A DNA stretch of 64,000 nt, taken from assembly GCA_023105745.1 (NCBI GenBank), contig JALGQZ010000017.1, positions 1,398,001 to 1,462,000 of the forward strand, read 5' to 3'. Shown in pieces: positions 11,660 to 21,559 of this stretch. The DNA is from Austropuccinia psidii (Eukaryota; Basidiomycota; Pucciniomycetes; Pucciniales; Sphaerophragmiaceae). The position numbers were made by a program, and so were the translations under genes. The notes beneath the pieces were generated by a model that saw nothing but the letters and a program-made list of their open reading frames with translations, had not been told where the DNA came from and searched no databases. Every line of letters begins with the position of its first letter. Within the stretch, counting starts at the first letter, position 1.

Positions 11660-12120
11660 CTAATTCCTACCTGCTAAGTCCATCAGCATTCTTTTGAATG
11701 TTTCCTGCCTTATGAACTATAGTCATGTTACCTCTATATTCTTGAATGGCTATTTGCCATCTCAACATATGTCTGTTGGGAGTTTGCATGTTAAGAAGTG
11801 ATTTCACCGCATTACAGTCAGTTATCACTTCAAAAGCACTGCCATCAAGATAATAGTGTAATTTCTCAAGTGCCCATACCAAACATAAGCACTCCATTTG
11901 GCTTGCACCATATCTGGCTTCTGTTGGTTTGATTTGTCTTGAGATATAACAAATGGGTCCTTCTGTAGGTTTGTCATCAAGAATTTAGACTTTATGTAGG
12001 GCTGCCCCTAATCCATCTCCACATGTCTCAATGTACAATTTAAAAGTTATATTCCAGTAAGGCATGAGGAGTAAAGGTGCTTCTATAAGAGCTTGCTTAT
12101 CTTCTCATAAGCTTTAATCC
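11660..12120 (-). pseudogene. E3 RNase H domain
   Basis: The minus-strand frame 11667-11897 contains the [19 protein letters not shown] segment, the [12 protein letters not shown] motif with its conserved Asp, and the NADGLSR end typical of Ty3/Gypsy RNase H. The upstream part with the IDACG-like motif (11990-12060) has stops. This domain would remove the RNA strand of the RNA-DNA hybrid. Confidence 0.8.
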
Positions 12121-13039
12121 TTTCCTGTTTCATCTCAAATACTGTCAGTTGATCACAGATTCTATAAAGTGATTTGGCTATAATTGCAAAGTCTTTCAGG
12201 TGTTGCCTTTAATAACTGGAAAATCCAAGAAAAGACATAATTTCTTTCTTATACTGCGGTATTGGCTTAAGTAACACTGCTTCCAATTAATTTTTGTCAA
12301 TACCCATGCTTAAACCTGAAACAATATGTCCTAAAGCTTTAAGTTCTTCAAATCCAAAGTTACATTTCTTGAGTGAAATCTTCATGTTCACCCCTGTAAC
12401 CTTGTCAAGTACTCTTGCAAGTCTTTCAAGGTGCAAACACTATGATTCAGAACATATGATAATATCATCAATATAAATGATAAGCTATCTTTCAGATAAT
12501 TCGGTGGGGAAGATGGTATTCATCATTCTTTGATAATGAGATGGTGCATTTTTAATACCAAATGGCACTCTAAGTTACTCATAAATACCAGAGTGAGTGA
12601 TAATTCTAAGTAATTTCTTAGTTTTGGGCATCAAAAAACGTTGATGAAAGCCTTTCAATGTATCCATGGATGTTATATACTTGGCGTTAGACAATTGGGT
12701 CAACAGTTCTTGAATTCTAGGAATTGGATACCTATTTGGAGCTTTGTAGGTATTCAATGCTCTAAAATCTCCAACCATCCTAGATTTCTCATTGTTTCAA
12801 GAAATAATAACAGTTGTTTTCACCCCAGCTTCCTCATTATGGCCTACTTTCCTCAGTATGCTTAGTTGGATCCACTCTTGGATATGTTTTTCCAAGACTT
12901 CTCTAGCTCTGGTACTTTCTGGATAAGATGGTCTTTTAAGTACTGGAGAGTATGGTCTGTCAATATTAAGAGTAATATCAACTTCATTCCCTTTAATAGC
13001 ACCTAATGGTTCATCATCAGAAGCAAAAGCATTCCTCAT
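12121..13039 (-). pseudogene. E3 RT
   Basis: Minus-strand frames 13039-12797 and 12778-12575 cover the fingers and palm, with LGAIKG, VGDFRALNTY and YPIPRIQ motifs. The catalytic YIDD box is intact at 12464-12475, and a connection region follows to about 12121. Stops or indels lie at 12780-12796, near 12574 and after 12300. The order protease then RT then RNase H is as in E2. Confidence 0.85.
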
Positions 13040-13051
13040 TTTGGGTTACAA

Positions 13052-13900
13052 TTATGAATTAATTTGTGCTTCCAAATGTTTATCTGTCAAAGATTCTTCC
13101 TTATAAGTATCTTTATTTGAAGATACTATTGATATTGGTTTTGGTATATTGGAAATAGAAAATTTTTGTCTTTTATTTTTATCAATTGTAGAATATCTGT
13201 CCTTATGATTGTTGATGTCAATACCATAAATAGTAAAGTAATCATTTCCAAGAATGATATGTTGAGATGTAAAATTGTCCATTACTACTATCTCTGTCCT
13301 CAATCTTACACTTCCTGAAGAATGTGGAAATACAATATTAGTGTCCAATATGCCCAAAAAATACATATTATTACTGGCACTATCAAACTGCACACCTTCT
13401 GTAGCTAACAGATGGTTTTTCCATTGAGGTAGTATGATTTGAAGGTAGTCTTTGCTTATACAAGTGCAAAATTGCCCTGTGTCTAGATTTACTTTAGCTT
13501 CAAGCTCGTTTATCAAGACTGATGTAATACAAGATGCTCCAGCAGTGTATCCTTTGCCTCTAGCATGTTTAGTCTTACACATTCTGGCATCTTGGATATT
13601 GATCAAGGTATAGCAATCCTTACTATACTGTGGTACGTGAGTATGAACCTCTGTGACTTCAAAGAAAGCTGTAATGGTTTCAATAGAATAATCTTCTACT
13701 GGTACTTCTTCAGAGACTGTAGAATCTTGGTCAGATTCTTCTCTCTCTTCAGTGTACTGAACTTCTTCAATCATTTGAACTTGATTTATTTTTGTATTTT
13801 TGGTGCAAGTGTTGGCTAAATGTGAGGTAGTCCCACATTTATGACACTTAAAGACAGGTCTTTCAGCTCTCTTGTAATCTCTGGAAATCTTTGTGACCAT
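13052..13900 (-). CDS. E3 nucleocapsid-protease segment (282-codon open frame)
   Basis: This is the longest uninterrupted pol-side frame of E3. From its start, a zinc knuckle (C-X2-C-X4-H-X4-C, all ligands present) lies at about residues 19-32. An acidic linker follows, then the aspartic protease with an intact D-T-G in a VNLDTG context near residues 140-142. The ILGND motif of the retropepsin fold comes later. It is not a stand-alone gene but part of Gag-Pol. The listed ATG is internal, and capsid sequence continues upstream past a frameshift near 13909. Confidence 0.8.
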   Translation of the reverse strand: MVTKISRDYKRAERPVFKCHKCGTTSHLANTCTKNTKINQVQMIEEVQYTEEREESDQDSTVSEEVPVEDYSIETITAFFEVTEVHTHVPQYSKDCYTLINIQDARMCKTKHARGKGYTAGASCITSVLINELEAKVNLDTGQFCTCISKDYLQIILPQWKNHLLATEGVQFDSASNNMYFLGILDTNIVFPHSSGSVRLRTEIVVMDNFTSQHIILGNDYFTIYGIDINNHKDRYSTIDKNKRQKFSISNIPKPISIVSSNKDTYKEESLTDKHLEAQINS

Positions 13901-13908
13901 TTTGGACT

Positions 13909-14387
13909 CTATAGGGGTTCTAGTCCAGGTTTACCAATTCTAGTTCTAGTGATGATATTCTCCATGGCATTGATGTAGTCTTCTGATGAACAGGGCTCTA
14001 CACATCTGCCCTTGATAGCATGTTCTAGTTCTCCTCCACATTTTCTTAATATTTTCATATTAATCATTGAGTCAGACATATCTGGGTGTAAGGAATATAA
14101 TCTGTATTTCTGTTTCAGGAACCAAGTAAGTGGTTTATCTTTTTCTGACTTAAAAATGGCACTTTTGAAAGCATTTTGCATTTAAAACCTCCAAGAATTC
14201 TTGGACCATTTGGTGATTACTTCTGATTTCCACCAAGGCCAATTATGATTTCCATGATCTTGTCTCATTTTGTAATACCATTTCTTTGCAGTTCTGGTAA
14301 ACAAGGAATTCAATTTACCCACTATTATTTCATCAGGAAACTTAAAATCTTCTTGCAACATATCAATTGCTCTTATGAGCTCAGTAT
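13909..14387 (-). pseudogene. E3 capsid, carboxyl part
   Basis: The capsid frame from 14181 to 13909 contains the PLTWFLKQ, MKILRKCGGELEHAI and DYINAM motifs also found in E2 (4750-4930), E4 and E6. Upstream bases to 14387 are capsid in a broken frame. At 14387/14388 the gene is interrupted by E4 and resumes at 25999. The TSD is AGTAT (14383-14387) versus AATAT (25999-26003), one mismatch. Confidence 0.82.
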
Positions 14388-15615
14388 TGTGAAGCTTTGA
14401 GATATTACCACATATTCAAAAAGATCACAGGAAATATTCAAAATAATTATACATTAAAAATAATTACCTTAAGACTACAAAAATGCCATAAATAGGCATA
14501 AGACTTGGTTCAACTTAAAAACGAATGAATAAACATGTGAAATAAATTATACCATTGGATTCCCCATGGTAAAATACACATATACCATTGTTATGGCATA
14601 TCTGTAAAGTCAATATTTCATGAGTTATAAGTAATAATACCTTATAAAAAACATAAATCCTTCATTATCTCAAATACCAATGAAACAGGATGTGAAATAA
14701 AGTGCACCATTGAATTCTCCATAAAAGCCCACACATAAAACAATTAAGAAGCTAATCTCCAAAGTCAATACTTAAGGAGTTAAGCTGAATATATGCACTT
14801 TTTTGGTCAGCGCATATATTCAAGGATTTTAGCTAATATCTTTTAAAATATGCATGATAGAGTTATGAACCGAAAATAAAGTCATCACTCAGTTACTGTA
14901 GGAGTACAGAAATGAACTTTATTTCACAAGTTATAAGCAAGGTTAAAACCTGTAAGGGATTATTGATTAAAAACAATAGAGCTGTTGACCACTTTGTTGT
15001 GAAAGTGGTCCAAACTTGAAAATAAGTAGACAGTCAGATTATACTAGTTCATTCGTTAATAATGACGTAATATTTTTTATAAAATGCAGGGTATAACCCC
15101 TTGAAATCATGGTTTGAAGTTTAAAATATTAAATTTCAACAGAAAAGATGAGTTACAAGAAAAATCATTAAAAAAGGAATTTGATGATGTAATAAAATGC
15201 TCTTGGAAGCATAATGAGGTTATGCCAATCTATTAGAATGAACTCTCTGAATTGCTTTAGCATGTAAAGCTTAAGAGTTATTCGGGATCAAAGTTTGAGC
15301 TTAATTTGATCATTTATGATCACTGACTGTAGCCTTAAATTAAGTTTAACAGTGATATGAGTGATACAATTGGTTAATACTGTTAGTTTATGATTAAAAC
15401 TAATAAAATCCACGAATTTTGGGGTTCTGCCAAGCCTTGACATCATCAAAACTTAGAGTTATAGTGATAACTCTAAATAATGATGTAATAATGAGATAAA
15501 ATGGTTTGATCATGATGTACTCATGACCAAACCTTAAACTATTCATCAATTCCAGTGGATATGATCAGTGCACGTCTACTAGAAGCCTTTTGGACTCTAG
15601 GAGGAAAGAATTTAA

Positions 15616-15624
15616 TATAAATAG
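15616..15624 (+). promoter_or_regulatory. TATA box in LTR-B of E4 (5' copy)
   Basis: TATAAATAG is followed after about 20 bases by a pyrimidine-rich TTTTACTCTATTTCC stretch, a plausible start region. The same box is at 25402-25410, and a variant, TATAAAGAG, is at 56314-56322 in E6. Confidence 0.5.
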
Positions 15625-16065
15625 AGCTCTTTTTACTCTATTTCCCCTTCAGACGCTTACAAAACATTAAATCATTAAATAAAAAGGTAATTTCTTTATT
15701 CTTTATATATAAGAACTTTATATTATTAAAGACCAAAGATAATCCATAATAATCTTCATCTCTGACATTATCATTGCAATTATATAATTGTTTTATTTAA
15801 ATTTCTCTTAAAAACCTCAATTCCACATAAAATCAAGAAAAATTGTAATTTCTCTTAAAGTTTTATTGTAACTACAATTAAAATAAGTTTTATTTACATT
15901 TCTAGGCATAAACCTATTCAAAAGGATTATATTAAGCATTAAAAGTAGGTTATTTCTCTTGTTATAATAATTTTTTCTATTATTACTTTAATAATTCTAT
16001 AATTGATATAAATAGTATTTATATCAATTTATAACTTTAATATTAGCAGAATTATTGTTATTAAT

Positions 16066-17976
16066 TGTGAGCCTTGAGGTATATTTTACATACCCAAATA
16101 GGCCACAATTATCTTAAAAAGAAATTTTGAATTATGCAAAACTCATAAGTCATGCATATATCCAAAATTCATCATTTTCAATTTCAGAAAAGATGAATAA
16201 CTTTTTATTGAGTAAGTAAATCCATGGATTTAAGACCAAATTTGGATTCTACACAAAAATTAACCTAGGGTAGCTCCATAGAGTGAATAAGCTCAATTTA
16301 AGTATTTAAGGTGGTAAAATGGAAAATACTTCAATACCACATCATTAATACCACATAAAAGATCCGTGAAAATTTTTGTTTTTCTTGATTTTTAGCCAAA
16401 ATAATGGGAAAGTGAGAAATCCCATGTTACATATACACTAAGAATAGTGTTATGCATGTTTTGAGCACTTAATATCATGGTATTCTTACATGGACGTTTG
16501 GTACACCCATAGTGGATATCTCACTTTAAGCTTAAATTACTATTTTGACGTAAAAATTAGGCAAGGGGGACAAAAGACATCAAAGAGAGCCAGGGTACCC
16601 AACTTCTGAGGCCTCAGAGGCGTGGATAGCTCCAGAGCATGGATCCATGGCTCATCTTGGCCCAATTGGTAAACTAAAACTCTTTGGGAACTTGGTTACC
16701 AAGTTACACCTACTGTAATCATAAGAAAATAGCAAATAACCTGCTATTTTGACGTGCCAAGGAGGTAATAAGCTACTTAGGCTCCTGTAACCACGTCAAT
16801 TCTTGATGACTTTCCATGACTAGACCCTAAAAGAGTAATTAAAACCCTTTTGGGATCCATATTCATTGATGTACCTCATAGCAACCAGCAAAATACTGCT
16901 ATTTGCAATTCTATATAGAAATGAGGTAAAAACTTCAAAAATTCACTAAAAATACAATTCTTAATGAATCTTTCTGAAACTTTCAGGACCAATGAAGAAC
17001 TGTATTATCTATGGTACAACCAAAAATAATTACAGTTTTACCAGTAAAATTAAAAGTTTTTCTTACAGTCCATTTTTGACCATTCTACGTGAAACACTGA
17101 ATCTTCAAAAGTTCACAGTAATTAAAACCTGTGATGAAATTGGCAATAACATTGATAACTTTGAGAAATCAATGATTATTTTGGAATAAAAGAAGATTTA
17201 CTGTTGTTACTCCTTTTATTGGGGTTGGTAGTCACGTAAAAGCATCAATTAAGTAATTATGATAATCTTACGTGACAACAGATGATGCAATCATTAATCC
17301 AAAAAGGTTTATTGTTTTCTCACTCACTGGTTTTTCAGTTTGCTCCATGGCACGCCTCCGTGAGCTGTTGTTGACTTAAAAGAAGGCTCTTCTTGCTGTT
17401 TTTTCCGTAACATCATCTTATTAATCATTTATATCAGTATTACCAACAAGTAAGTATTAGTTAAAAACTTTTCTTAAGTGTTTTATTCTTTCAGAATCAA
17501 TCAGAAAGACGTGAAATCATAGAAATGAACTATATATTGTTGTAATACATTTATAAATTCATTTTGATCCTCTAATCCCACAATTCTACGCCAAATCTCT
17601 CTATCTTATCTTTCAAAAAGCTCTTTGGAATATTAGTGAGTGGTTTATCTTTAATTCTTAAAGTTTTTCTCTAAAAATTTAGTTTTGTTCAAGAATTATC
17701 ATCATAATTATTCTTGCAAAAGATAATTATATATTAAAATAATTTTATTTTTTTAATAAAGAAGTTTTTATTATTAAATTCTTCTTGTAATTGATTCTTG
17801 TAGACAATTACTTTCTCACTGTTAAAATCACTAGTAGTGCTTAACACGTGAAAGAAATAATTTTTCATTATTTAATTGTGGTTATAATAATACTTTATTA
17901 TTATATTTCATAAGAACAGACATAGTACTGTTGATTAATAGTAATATTATCATCAGTTTCATAGTCAAATCTTACA
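16066..17976 (+). repeat. Solo LTR-A (1911 bp) nested in E4 5' LTR
   Basis: The copy starts TGTGAGCCTTGAGG and ends GTCAAATCTTACA, with a perfect 5-bp TSD, TTAAT, at 16061-16065 and 17977-17981. No internal sequence is present, so it is a solo LTR left by LTR-LTR recombination. It is the deepest level of nesting (LTR-A in E4 in E3 in E2). Confidence 0.92.
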
Positions 17977-18223
17977 TTAATTGTTTTTTATTAATAGAAA
18001 ACAATTTTTTACGCATTTATTATTTGTTGGTCACAATAATAAAGTTCTTTTAAATATATCAATTATCTTATATTAATATATTTATTATATATAATTGTTT
18101 TTTATAATATAAATTATATTATTATACTTATTTAATAATATAATTATTTCATGCCATAATTATAATAATTCTTTATTATTATAACTATTTTTATCTTATA
18201 TTGTTTCATAGTCAAACCTTACA

Positions 18224-18241
18224 TTTGGGGGCCTGGCCGTG
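18224..18241 (+). promoter_or_regulatory. E4 primer-binding region
   Basis: TTTGGGGGCCTGGCCGTG lies directly after the 5' LTR. If priming starts at TGG (18226), a primer tRNA with a 3' end GGCCAGGCCCCCA would fit. The tRNA is not identified. Confidence 0.55.
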
Positions 18242-18716
18242 ATATTTACTCTAAAAGACCTTCAAAAAGATTCTAATTGGGTTTATCCAATAATAAATTA
18301 TAATTAAAATCATAAAATTATATAATGATTTTATATTTATTGATTTTAAATACTATTGAGGAATTTGGAAAGCAGTTGTACTGTCTTACAAGTGGTTTTT
18401 CACATCCTTAGACTTGCAAGAACCTTCTTTGAGTGACTCTAGTAATTAAAACAGATATTTTATAAATTAAAAATAATTTTATATTATAAATTAATTTTAT
18501 AAAAGAATCATACTGATTTTTTTTATTTTATTCTGCAAAAATAAAAATATAAAAAACAAAACATTATAAATAAAAAACCAATAAAAAAAAGTTATTTTTT
18601 ATTCATTTTAATTTCATTTTTTAAGATATAAAAGCAATTTTTATGTGGAAAATTGCCATATCTTACCAAAAATAACACTTTTTATATAAATACTTATATT
18701 TATTTGTCTTTTTTAG

Positions 18717-18866
18717 TGTTTGAAGACAATCCAACAGAGGAAAACCAAACCACTGTTGAAAGATTGGTGGAAGAAACTTGTCAAAGTTCTCCAACACCAA
18801 TAATCACTAAGAAAAAGAAAGCTAAGAAATTAGACTTTCCAGGACCCACCATTCAGGACTCTGAAG
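18717..18866 (+). other. E4 leader exon with a basic cluster
   Basis: The acceptor TTTTTTAG (ends 18716) and donor GTGAGT (18867) bound 150 bases that are open in the frame running from 18653 to 18895. The peptide is acidic/Thr-rich, then contains a KKKKAKK cluster like a nuclear localisation signal, then PGPTIQDSEG. E6 keeps the same exon (57538-57686) with few changes. It may be spliced to the gag frame; the acceptor is unclear but could be just after the gag ATG (18944). Confidence 0.5.
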
Positions 18867-18943
18867 GTGAGTACCTCATTTATAAATTGCCATAAGAAGA
18901 ATTCCTGTTCTGAAATCCTCTTATTTCTTATTTTTCTTGAAAT

Positions 18944-20246
18944 ATGACTACCAGTAGAGGCTCCCAATATTCCATCCAATCAGATGGAGCTGGACTCAGA
19001 GGTAGAATTGATTCCTCAAAAGGGAAAAGGAAGGGCAATATCCCCAGTGGAACAGAATCCTCACAAGGAACGGCCTTATCCCAAAGGCAAGCCCCAGAAA
19101 CGCCCATGATATCTGAACCAGAGTTGGAACTAAGTATGAGTGACCCAAACAGGTACAAATTACAATCAGAGGGCTGAAATAGACATTTACATGAGCCAGT
19201 ACAAACAGTACTACACAGTGTACAAAGACAAGGACTGGGAAATGTTGCCCCAAATACACCAAGGATTGATGAACTCCTGGCACATCCTGAAAAAGTTCTT
19301 CAAAGAGGAGGAAATAGTGAGATACTCCAATGGATGGAATTCACTATCATCCAAACCTCAAATCAAAAAGATCAAGGAGTACCATGCCAAAAAGAAGGAG
19401 GAAACCAAGGAAGAAGCCCCAGTGGCTTCTACCAGCAAGCCCCAAGCCAACCCACTTCCCCAAGAAGGGAAGAACAACAAGAGAAAGAATTGGAGAAGAC
19501 CATATTCCCCAAGCTACAGGATTCCAAATATCCAAAAGGATGCCATGGACAATGTATTCAACATGGCCAGAACCTTGATGGAATTTAAGGACAAGGAAGA
19601 ACAAAGAATGAGACAGCCTCATTCCCCAAAGAGATAACCTTGTCCAAAGATGTTGTAAATTTTTTAACAGAAATTCAAAATAGTATATTACCTATACAAG
19701 AAATTAAAAATAGTTTATTATCATTACAAGAAATAAACAGTAACTTATCTTCTTTAACAAAAATTGTTGTATAAAATAAAAAAGAAATTGAAAACATTAA
19801 GTTTATTGTTGAAAATAATAAACCAAAGATTTTAATTGATAACACTCAAAAATTAATAAAAGGACAACAAGAATTGTATAAATACATAAAAGATATAAAA
19901 GATAAAACTTTGACAATCAATTATGACGTGAGTATTGACAATCTTACAGAAAAATTAAACAAACTAAGTTTTTCTGTAGAAATATTTGAAGAAAACACTT
20001 CATCACACCAAAAATTACTTTTGGACCATGTGGAAAAGAGTGATGAAGCAAGAATGCATCTGAAAGATGACATTCAAAGTGAAATAAGGCTTATTAGTGA
20101 AAAGGTCGATAAACTTAATGAGGCTAACTCAAATATGCCAAAGTTATCAACCCCATTTTCTCACATAAGAAGCCCTGTTAAACCAAAATTTAAATTAACA
20201 AATCCATCCATAAGAGACTTAAGCCACCAGACAATAACCAAGTCTT
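18944..20246 (+). pseudogene. E4 gag, amino-terminal half
   Basis: The frame starts at ATG 18944 (MTTSRGSQYS-like start, shared with E6) and stays in one frame to 20246, with stops at 19175, 19586 and near 19772. E6 is unbroken at the first two of these points, so they look like private point mutations. The second half (19640-20240) is Asn/Lys/Ile/Leu-rich with heptad-like spacing and is likely coiled coil. It ends by a one-base deletion before 20248. Confidence 0.78.
19140..19637 (+). CDS. E4 gag-overlapping +1-frame ORF (165 codons)
   Basis: This 165-codon frame lies wholly inside gag, +1 to it, and is uninterrupted. It has an aromatic/basic start (YKQYYTVYKDKDW), an MNSWH-like motif, GWN, VKKIK-like IKKIK, PVASTSKPQ, RPYSPSYRIP, and a terminal MDNVFNMARTLMEF block with KEEQRM. 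Equivalent frames occur in E2, E3 and E6 at the same +1 phase. Differences from E2 in the last block fall mainly at its third codon positions, suggesting it was the selected frame. Function is unknown; highly basic and hydrophilic, with no membrane segment. Confidence 0.55.
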   Translation: MTQTGTNYNQRAEIDIYMSQYKQYYTVYKDKDWEMLPQIHQGLMNSWHILKKFFKEEEIVRYSNGWNSLSSKPQIKKIKEYHAKKKEETKEEAPVASTSKPQANPLPQEGKNNKRKNWRRPYSPSYRIPNIQKDAMDNVFNMARTLMEFKDKEEQRMRQPHSPKR

Positions 20247-20247
20247 A

Positions 20248-20943
20248 ATGAAGGAAGCACCTCAATTAAAAGAATGGCCAACATTCACAGGAGAAGGTGA
20301 ATATGACCACATGTCATTTATCAAGACAATGGACATGCTACAAGGAAATTATGCCATACCAGATGAATTAATTACTGCAAGATTACATTCATTGTTTGAA
20401 AAATCTGCAAAAATATGGTATTTTGGCATAAGACAAACAAATGGCAAAATTACCTGCTCTTGGTGGAAACAGGAAGTAATCACTAAGTGGGCTAATGATG
20501 CCTGGAGGTACAAGGAAGAGAAGGCATTTGAAAATTCTTTCTTTGACCCAAAAAAAGACAAACCTTTAACTTGGTTCTTGAAACAAGTTGAAAGACTCAA
20601 TGCATTTTACCCAGAAATGTCACAAAAAATGGTGCACATGAAAATACTTAAGAAATGTGGAGGAGACCTAGAACATGCCCTAAGAAGCAGGTGCATAGAA
20701 CCATGCTCCACAGAATAGTATATCAATGCACTAGAGGACATAGTGACAAGAGCAAAAATTAGCACAACTTGGAAGAAATAGGTCATTAAAAGTCCAAATA
20801 AGCCATTTATCAAAAAATATAAGTCAAAAGATGCTTTCAAGCCCAATACATCCAACAATAATGAGCAAACAAAATTCCATAAATGTGGAGGTATTGGACA
20901 CTTAGCCAATAACTGCCTCAAAAAGGCAAAAATTAATGAAATT
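20248..20943 (+). pseudogene. E4 capsid and nucleocapsid
   Basis: The capsid frame 20248-20718 has the EWPTFTGEGEYDHMSF, LTWFLKQVERL and MKILKKCGGDLEHAL motifs. A TAG at 20716 ends it. The zinc knuckle at about 20879-20920 has its first Cys changed to Phe (F-X2-C-X4-H-X4-C), so RNA binding should be impaired. Confidence 0.82.
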
Positions 20944-21498
20944 GTGGAAACAGAAAGCCAAAATGACAAAGAGGAGGAATCTGACTCTGAAAAAGAAACA
21001 GAAGAGTCAGAAAGTTCTGAAAGTGATGGAATTAACATAATTAATGCACAAATTAATAATGTTGATATAATTTATGAAGTACTAGATGTTAACTCAAACT
21101 TACCACAAGTTGGAACATCTTACACAAACCTGACAAATATACAAGATGCCAAAATGTATAGAACCAAACCTGCAAGAGGAATGGGATATACAGATGGAAA
21201 ATCAAGTATCATTATTGTTATGGTTGATAACCAAGAAGGAAAAGTGAACTTGGATACAGGAGCATATTGTACCTGTGTTGGTAAAAGTTATTTAAAAACC
21301 ATTGTCCCAGATTGGAAAGAAAAACATATGCCAAGACAAGGTGTCAAATTTAGTAGTGCAAGTGAAAGCATGAAGCCCCTTGGAATAATTGATTTAACAC
21401 TAATTTTTCCTCACCCCTCACAATGTGTCAGAGTTAAAGTAGAGTTTGTATTAATGGACAACTGTACTAGTAATCACTTCATACTTGGAAACGACTAA
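20944..21498 (+). pseudogene. E4 aspartic protease
   Basis: The domain is preceded by a Glu/Ser-rich linker and contains the active site as VNLDTGAYCTC (D-T-G intact, near 21250) and the FILGND motif near the end. It is stopped by TAA at 21496, where E6 has a Tyr codon; a deletion of roughly 30 bases follows. It is in frame with the capsid part upstream. Confidence 0.82.
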
Positions 21499-21559
21499 TT
21501 ATCAATTTATGGTACAGATATTTTACCATAGGAGACAACAAAAGACAAACATTTGGCTT

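Larger units (their letters stand above)
14388..18223 (+). repeat. LTR-B, 5' LTR of E4, split by a solo LTR-A
   Basis: The LTR starts TGTGAAGCTTTGAG and ends GTCAAACCTTACA. The LTR-A at 16066-17976 splits it into 14388-16065 and 17977-18223. Without that insertion it would be about 1.92 kb, like the E6 LTR (1925 bp). The E4 3' LTR is shorter (1826 bp), with an apparent deletion near 25880. Confidence 0.88.

Noticed and set aside
20349..21038. Minus-strand ORFs opposite E4 capsid and protease
   Set aside because: They are shadows of conserved gag/protease codons. The Ser-rich sequence is the reverse of the acidic linker.
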